This document shows, in pieces, positions 6,612 through 10,371 of a DNA stretch of 10,371 nucleotides (positions within the stretch are counted from its first letter, which is position 1; the number at the start of each line of letters is the position of its first letter). Below the pieces are notes generated by a model. The model did not search any database. It had not been told where the DNA came from and was given only the letters and a program-made list of their open reading frames with translations. The stretch is from UBA1737 sp045653225 (GTDB lineage: Bacteria; Bacillota_I; Bacilli_A; ML615J-28; CAG-313). The stretch covers positions 1 through 10,371 of the forward strand of contig JAZOLP010000023.1 of the NCBI GenBank assembly GCA_045653225.1, written 5' to 3'. Position numbers and translations under genes: made by a program.

Positions 6612-7369
6612 TCTATAGGTTCTGATTCACCTTTAAATTTATCATCGTAATGAACTTCCCAAAGATATAAACCTTGTGGAGCAGCCACAAATGGAGCAAG
6701 TTTTCGTTCTTTTCCATCTAAAATTCTTTTAATATCTTCAGGTTTAAATCTACCCTCACCAACTTTTAACATTAAAGCGACAATTATTCTAACCATATTG
6801 TACATGAAACCATCACCAATGATTGAAAACTCTAAAATACCATCGTTTACAGTCAGTGTAAAAGATTCGATTGTTCTTATTGTATTTTTAGTTATTTTAT
6901 TCTTTGAGAAACTTTTGAAATCATGAGTTCCAACTATATATTCCATTGCTAAACGAATGTTATTAATATTTATTCTATCATGGAAAAATAACATATAATT
7001 AGCAAGTAGTGGATCAAATTCATTAATAGAAACTTTATATCTATATTCTTTCTTTAAAGCGCATTTTCTCGAATGAAATTCATTTGTTACAAATCGAACT
7101 TCTCTTATATATATATGAGGGAAAATATGTTTGTTTAATACTTTTCTTAAATTCTCACACGGTACATATTGTTCACTATCAAAATGTACAACTTGACCTT
7201 TTGCGTGAACGAATGCGTCTGTTCTTCCTGCACCATGAATAATAACTTTAGTTTTTAAAATTAAAGTAAGTTTTTCTTCTAATACTTGTTGAACACTAAT
7301 TTCATCAGGTTGTCTTTGAAATCCGTGAAAGAAAGTACCATCATAACTAATTATCATCTTATAACGCAT
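6605..7369 (-). CDS. truA: tRNA pseudouridine(38-40) synthase
   Basis: TruA isomerises uridines 38, 39 and 40 in the anticodon arm of many tRNAs. The 254-aa protein has the expected length, the catalytic block GAGRTDAFVHA (46-56) with nucleophile D51, the N-terminal ISYDGTFFHGFQRQ, the KKEYRYKV strand and the C-terminal GDGFMYNMVRIIV and APPQGL-like APQGLYL elements. The ATG overlaps the ecfT stop by one base (TAATG), and an AAGGTGA ribosome site lies in the last ecfT codons. The order ecfA1-ecfA2-ecfT-truA is as in B. subtilis, but rplM and rpsI do not follow; a terminator and a convergent gene do. Confidence 0.97.
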   Translation of the reverse strand: MRYKMIISYDGTFFHGFQRQPDEISVQQVLEEKLTLILKTKVIIHGAGRTDAFVHAKGQVVHFDSEQYVPCENLRKVLNKHIFPHIYIREVRFVTNEFHSRKCALKKEYRYKVSINEFDPLLANYMLFFHDRININNIRLAMEYIVGTHDFKSFSKNKITKNTIRTIESFTLTVNDGILEFSIIGDGFMYNMVRIIVALMLKVGEGRFKPEDIKRILDGKERKLAPFVAAPQGLYLWEVHYDDKFKGESEPIEK

Positions 7370-8364
7370 TATATCACCTTAAACACTATAATTAAAGAAA
7401 CTATAATAATAGTTATAACAAAACCAAAAAAGTCAGATAGATGAAATTTCATTACGTTTAATTTAGTTCTTGGTGCTCCAGGTATATAACCTCTTGCTTC
7501 CATAGCATCCGCTAAATCAGCTGCTCTTTTAAAAGAAATAACTAACATAGGAATAAGTAAAGAAATAATTTGACTAATTTGTTCTTTTAAAGTTCCTTCT
7601 TTAAAATCAACGCCACGACTTGATTGAGCTTTTAAGATTTTTTGTGTTTCGTTAAATAACGTTGGAATAAATCTTAATGCTAAACTAATTATCATTGCAA
7701 AAATACTTACATTTATTTTAATTAAAGTTAACGGATATAAATACCATTCTATAGCAGAAGTTAAATCTGTCGGTTTAGTTGTCAACGTTAAAACAGTAGA
7801 CAACATAATAACTAAAAAGATTCTCATAAAAAAGAACGATCCGTTAAATAAACCTTCCTCATAAAGATTTAATGTAAAGCTACCAAAACTATAACCCAAA
7901 TTTAAAGTTAAAAGATATATATTTAAACATAATAAAATTAAGAAAACTAATAACTTACAAGGAATATATTTTCTAAAAGCAATAAATAAAATTATCCAAC
8001 TAATTGTGATAAGAATACCTACTAAACTAAAATTAATTATTAAATTCGGTATTAATACTTTATCTCCTTGTGGAGTTAAAATTTGAATTATAAATGTAAA
8101 GACAAATAAAAAGGCAAGTTGTTTTAAACTGTTTAAATATTTTAATAAAGAAATTTTAGTGAATAAAACGACTATTAAAATAAATACAGCAAAAATTCCA
8201 AGCATTATAAACGAAGCTAATTTACCATATGGATTATCATTTGGTTTTGGAATTAAAAACACAGATATCATCAAAAGCATTAAAGATAATAATTTAGTAC
8301 GAGGATCTAATTTATGAATTATACTTTTTCCATCAACGTATTGACCTAAAGCAATATTATTCAT
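7369..8364 (-). CDS. ecfT: ECF transporter transmembrane subunit EcfT
   Basis: EcfT is the scaffold membrane protein that joins the two ATPases to interchangeable substrate-binding S components (vitamins, metals). Visible are the N-terminal HKLDPRTK (17-24), LTLTTKPTDLTSAIEW, and the two coupling motifs that touch the ATPases, SRG (249-251) and ARG (290-292) in MEARGYIPGAPRTK. I start at the ATG at 8364: a GTG 9 nt upstream lies inside the AGGAGGTGA ribosome site, while the ATG is spaced 8 nt from AGGAGG. That gives 331 aa, long against about 265 for B. subtilis EcfT. The excess seems to be two additional hydrophobic segments (about residues 110-130 and 135-160) before the TLTTKP region. It overlaps ecfA2 by 8 nt. 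Confidence 0.95.
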   Translation of the reverse strand: MNNIALGQYVDGKSIIHKLDPRTKLLSLMLLMISVFLIPKPNDNPYGKLASFIMLGIFAVFILIVVLFTKISLLKYLNSLKQLAFLFVFTFIIQILTPQGDKVLIPNLIINFSLVGILITISWIILFIAFRKYIPCKLLVFLILLCLNIYLLTLNLGYSFGSFTLNLYEEGLFNGSFFFMRIFLVIMLSTVLTLTTKPTDLTSAIEWYLYPLTLIKINVSIFAMIISLALRFIPTLFNETQKILKAQSSRGVDFKEGTLKEQISQIISLLIPMLVISFKRAADLADAMEARGYIPGAPRTKLNVMKFHLSDFFGFVITIIIVSLIIVFKVI

Positions 8365-9304
8365 ATATGTCACCTCCTAAAATTACAGTTTCTAACTCTT
8401 CTTTAGAAAGAGGAAGGCGTGTGTAGTTGATTAAACCTTTGTTTTTTAACTTCAATGCTAAATTACTTGATGTTGGCAAATCTAAGTTTAAACGATGTAA
8501 TCTTTCAATATCTTCAAATAAATCACGTTTATTTCCATCAAACACAAGATTTCCTTTATCCATAACGATTACGCGTTTCGCATATTTACCCACAACATTC
8601 ATGTCATGAGTTATCATTATAATCGATTTAGATGTTTCTTTTTGAATCTTAACTAAAAGATTCATTAATTCTTCTTTTCCTTTAGGATCTAATCCTACAG
8701 TAGGTTCATCTAAAACAATAATATCAGGGTTAAGGGCTAAAATACCAGCAATTGCCACTCTTCTCATTTGACCACCAGATAAACTAAAAGGGCTTTTTTC
8801 AAGAACATCTTTAGGTAAACCTACAATTGAACAAGCTTTCTTTGCTTCTTTTAAAGCTTCCTCATCTGATAAACCGAAATTTTTTGGGCCAAACATAACA
8901 TCTTTTAAAACAGTAGATTCAAATAGTTGGTATTCAGGAAATTGGAATACAAGACCAATATGTTTTCTTAATGATTTTAAATTGTTGGAATAAATTAGTT
9001 TGTTTCCTTTTACAAATAATTTATTATTATTAATAAAATCATATTTTAAACGATTTTTCTTAGTATTAAGTTTATATGGATGTTTAACTAATTTTACAAC
9101 ATCTTTACTAAAAATAGTTATTTGTCCAGCTGTAGGTAAAAGTAATGCGTTCATGTTTTGAACTAATGTACTTTTTCCGCTACCAGTATGACCTAAAATA
9201 CAAATAAATTCATCTTTTGATTGAACATTTAGTGAAACTTCTTTAATTGTTAGAGGACTATTATATGAGTATTTATAACTTACTCGTTGAAAGTTAATTC
9301 CCAT
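8357..9304 (-). CDS. ecfA2: ECF transporter ATPase EcfA2
   Basis: This is the second ATPase of the ECF energising module and pairs with EcfA1 beneath EcfT. Motifs: Walker A GHTGSGKST (38-46), Q-loop FQFPEYQLF (120-128), signature LSGGQ (175-179), Walker B IIVLDEPT (195-202) and the switch His H233. Compared with the usual family layout (about 280-290 aa), this 315-aa copy has roughly 25-30 extra residues, Lys/Asn-rich, between the strand after Walker A and the Q-loop (about 73-112). The start fits the family and has a GAGG ribosome site; it overlaps ecfA1 by 25 nt. The ABC assignment is certain; A2 rather than A1 rests on gene order and the FPEYQLFESTVLKDVMFGP signature. Confidence 0.95.
   Translation of the reverse strand: MGINFQRVSYKYSYNSPLTIKEVSLNVQSKDEFICILGHTGSGKSTLVQNMNALLLPTAGQITIFSKDVVKLVKHPYKLNTKKNRLKYDFINNNKLFVKGNKLIYSNNLKSLRKHIGLVFQFPEYQLFESTVLKDVMFGPKNFGLSDEEALKEAKKACSIVGLPKDVLEKSPFSLSGGQMRRVAIAGILALNPDIIVLDEPTVGLDPKGKEELMNLLVKIQKETSKSIIMITHDMNVVGKYAKRVIVMDKGNLVFDGNKRDLFEDIERLHRLNLDLPTSSNLALKLKNKGLINYTRLPLSKEELETVILGGDIYE
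8370..8378 (-). promoter_or_regulatory. ribosome binding site deciding the ecfT start
   Basis: The sequence AGGAGGTGA on the minus strand sits within the ecfA2 codons for GGD. It contains the upstream in-frame GTG, which therefore cannot be the start, and lies 8 nt before the ATG at 8362-8364. Confidence 0.85.
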
Positions 9305-10089
9305 AAAGTTTCCTCTATTTCTTTCTTGTTATTGAATTCTTTATTTTTTAAATTATGAAGAATAGAGACACTTTCCATAGTTTTCAATCCACTTTCCTCT
9401 AACACTTTTTTGTTTTTGAAAACTTCTTGTGGTGTTCCATCTGCAACAATCACGCCTTCATTTAAAACAACGATTCTATCAGCATAACTAGCTTCTTCTA
9501 AATTATGTGTAATAACAATTATTGTTTTATTTTCTTCATTTTTTATTTTTTTAATCATTTCATTAACTTCTTTTGTACCTTTTGGATCTAGCATTGAAGT
9601 AGATTCGTCAAAAATCATTAATTCTGATTCCATAGCTAAAGCTCCAGCAATAGCAACTCTTTGTTTTTGTCCTCCTGATAACTCTTCAGGGGCTCTATCA
9701 ATAAATTCTTCCATACTAACTAACTTTAAGTATTTATGAATTCTTTCTAACATTTCTTCTCTTGATAAGTTCTTATTTTCTAATCCAAATGCGATATCAT
9801 CTTTAACTGTAACACCAACAAATTGATTATCAGGATTTTGGAAAATAATACTCATATGATTTCTACATTCTTCAATCGTATCAACACTCAATAGTTTATC
9901 ATTTAAGTAAATTTCTCCACTTTCAATTTCTAAAAGTCCCATCATGATTTTTGCGATAGTACTTTTACCACTCCCATTATGACCTAAAATAGCAACCATT
10001 TCAGAATCATTAATTGTTAAATTAAATTCTTTTAAAACACGACTCTCTTCGTCATATGCAAAATTAACATTATTAAATTTTACTTTCAT
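9280..10089 (-). CDS. ecfA1: ECF transporter ATPase EcfA1
   Basis: This is the first ATPase of the shared ECF module. The 269-aa protein has Walker A GHNGSGKST (36-44), Q-loop FQNPDNQFVG (83-92), signature LSGGQ (137-141), Walker B LMIFDEST (157-164) and switch H195 in ITHNLEEA. FQNPDNQFVGVTV is typical of the A1 type. The C-terminal 40-50 residues form the family's dimerising extension. It is first in the operon, with a clear AAAGGAG ribosome site 6 nt before the ATG and a good promoter. Walker B reads DEST rather than DEPT, a common A1 variant that keeps the catalytic Glu. No S component is encoded next to it, as expected for group II ECF systems whose S proteins lie elsewhere. Confidence 0.96.
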   Translation of the reverse strand: MKVKFNNVNFAYDEESRVLKEFNLTINDSEMVAILGHNGSGKSTIAKIMMGLLEIESGEIYLNDKLLSVDTIEECRNHMSIIFQNPDNQFVGVTVKDDIAFGLENKNLSREEMLERIHKYLKLVSMEEFIDRAPEELSGGQKQRVAIAGALAMESELMIFDESTSMLDPKGTKEVNEMIKKIKNEENKTIIVITHNLEEASYADRIVVLNEGVIVADGTPQEVFKNKKVLEESGLKTMESVSILHNLKNKEFNNKKEIEETLWELTFNE

Positions 10090-10095
10090 GAGGAA

Positions 10096-10102
10096 CTCCT
10101 TT
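10096..10102 (-). promoter_or_regulatory. ribosome binding site of ecfA1
   Basis: AAAGGAG on the minus strand lies 6 nt before the ATG at 10087-10089 and confirms the chosen start; the exported-protein gene uses the same core. Confidence 0.8.
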
Positions 10103-10117
10103 CTTTATTATATATAT

Positions 10118-10146
10118 ATTATATCATATTTTTTATTATTTTTCAA
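10118..10146 (-). promoter_or_regulatory. promoter of the ecfA1-ecfA2-ecfT-truA operon
   Basis: A TTGAAA -35 (10141-10146) lies exactly 17 bp from a consensus TATAAT -10 (10118-10123). A second TATAAT sits 11 bp downstream at 10107-10112. The predicted leader is about 20 nt, too short for a riboswitch, so no leader-based control of this operon is visible. Confidence 0.75.
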
Positions 10147-10185
10147 TTGCAATGGTTTATACCAAAATTAATTTTTTTAAAAAAT

Positions 10186-10207
10186 AGGCATTACTTTTGT
10201 AATGCCT
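10186..10207 (-). terminator. intrinsic terminator of the gene entering from the right edge
   Basis: A 9-bp stem (10186-10194 with 10199-10207) has a 4-nt loop and is followed on the minus strand by a T-rich tract. It lies 9 nt past the stop of the partial gene and separates it from the ecf promoter. Confidence 0.8.
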
Positions 10208-10216
10208 TTCATATTT

Positions 10217-10371
10217 TTAATATTCTTCAAAAGTATTTAATATTGTTATTAAAAATTCTACTTGTTCTTCCAGTTTATTGGTAATTAAATCATAATGTTC
10301 ACAAAATTGATTAATTAAATCTACACCATTATCAATAAATTGTTCAAAGTCATCCATATTTATATCAAGAA
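10217..10371 (-). CDS. C-terminal part of an unidentified gene (partial)
   Basis: A minus-strand frame is open from the window edge to a TAA at 10217-10219 and encodes 50 residues ending in LITILNTFEEY, followed by a terminator. An in-frame ATG (fifth codon, 10357-10359) has no ribosome site before it in the visible sequence, so the gene more probably continues beyond the window. The fragment is acidic and looks helical, possibly coiled-coil (EQFIDNGVDLINQFCEHYD, then NKLEEQVEFLITIL). It is not ribosomal protein L17, which precedes ecfA1 in B. subtilis. Function unknown. Confidence 0.65.
   Translation of the reverse strand, partial: LDINMDDFEQFIDNGVDLINQFCEHYDLITNKLEEQVEFLITILNTFEEY

Noticed and set aside
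8365..8373. GTG at 8371-8373 as the ecfT start
   Set aside because: The GTG is part of the AGGAGGTGA ribosome site; the ATG at 8362-8364 is correctly spaced and matches the family N-terminus.
8427..8609. 60-aa plus-strand ORF
   Set aside because: It is antisense inside the well-supported ecfA2 gene.
10090..10216. Riboswitch or other leader RNA before ecfA1
   Set aside because: The promoter leaves only about 20 nt of leader, and the one hairpin here is the terminator of the preceding gene.
1..10371. CRISPR array, tRNA/rRNA genes, insertion sequences, attachment sites
   Set aside because: I saw no spaced direct repeats, cloverleaf-like sequence, transposase motifs or paired terminal repeats on either strand.

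Overview
The window is a very AT-rich (about 70-75% A+T by eye), gene-dense stretch of a low-GC Bacillota/Mollicutes-type bacterium. It uses the standard genetic code: TGA is a stop for two genes (the MFS gene and tmk), and the tryptophan codons I checked (MFS, HolB) are TGG, so Mycoplasma-type code 4 is excluded. An Acholeplasma-, Erysipelotrichia- or Haloplasma/RF39-like lineage would fit; I cannot place it more precisely. Almost everything is on the minus strand.

Reading in the direction of transcription (right to left): (a) 10371-10186, the 3' end of an unidentified gene with its terminator. (b) 10146-6583, a promoter followed by ecfA1-ecfA2-ecfT-truA, the same order as in Bacillus subtilis. 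It encodes the shared energising module of a group II ECF vitamin/metal importer plus tRNA pseudouridine synthase A, with no substrate-binding S protein beside it. (c) 6387-6602, a lone plus-strand gene for a 71-aa protein of unknown function, convergent with truA and sharing a hairpin terminator with it. (d) 6304-2003, a promoter, then tmk-holB-ricT-trmN6-rsmI and a terminator. This is the classic Firmicute dTMP kinase / clamp-loader / RNase Y-regulator / RNA methyltransferase block, lacking the yaaQ, yaaR, yabA and yazA genes found within it in B. subtilis. (e) 1994-63, a strong extended -10 promoter and a three-gene operon: an exported 153-aa protein of unknown family, an MFS permease, and a 107-aa polytopic membrane protein, closed by a two-way hairpin. 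(f) 64-2, possibly the last 20 codons of a plus-strand gene sharing that hairpin.

The packing is extreme. Neighbouring genes overlap by 1-25 nt (TAATG and ATGA junctions), Shine-Dalgarno sequences lie inside upstream coding regions, and three of four terminators share bases with, or directly abut, stop codons. The two housekeeping operons serve DNA synthesis (dTMP to dTDP, clamp loading), RNA modification (TruA, TrmN6, RsmI), mRNA decay control (RicT) and micronutrient uptake (ECF). The best candidates for undescribed biology are the three-gene export/membrane operon at 93-1905, the 71-aa plus-strand gene, an extra cysteine cluster and charged tail in RicT, and what look like added segments in both EcfT and EcfA2.
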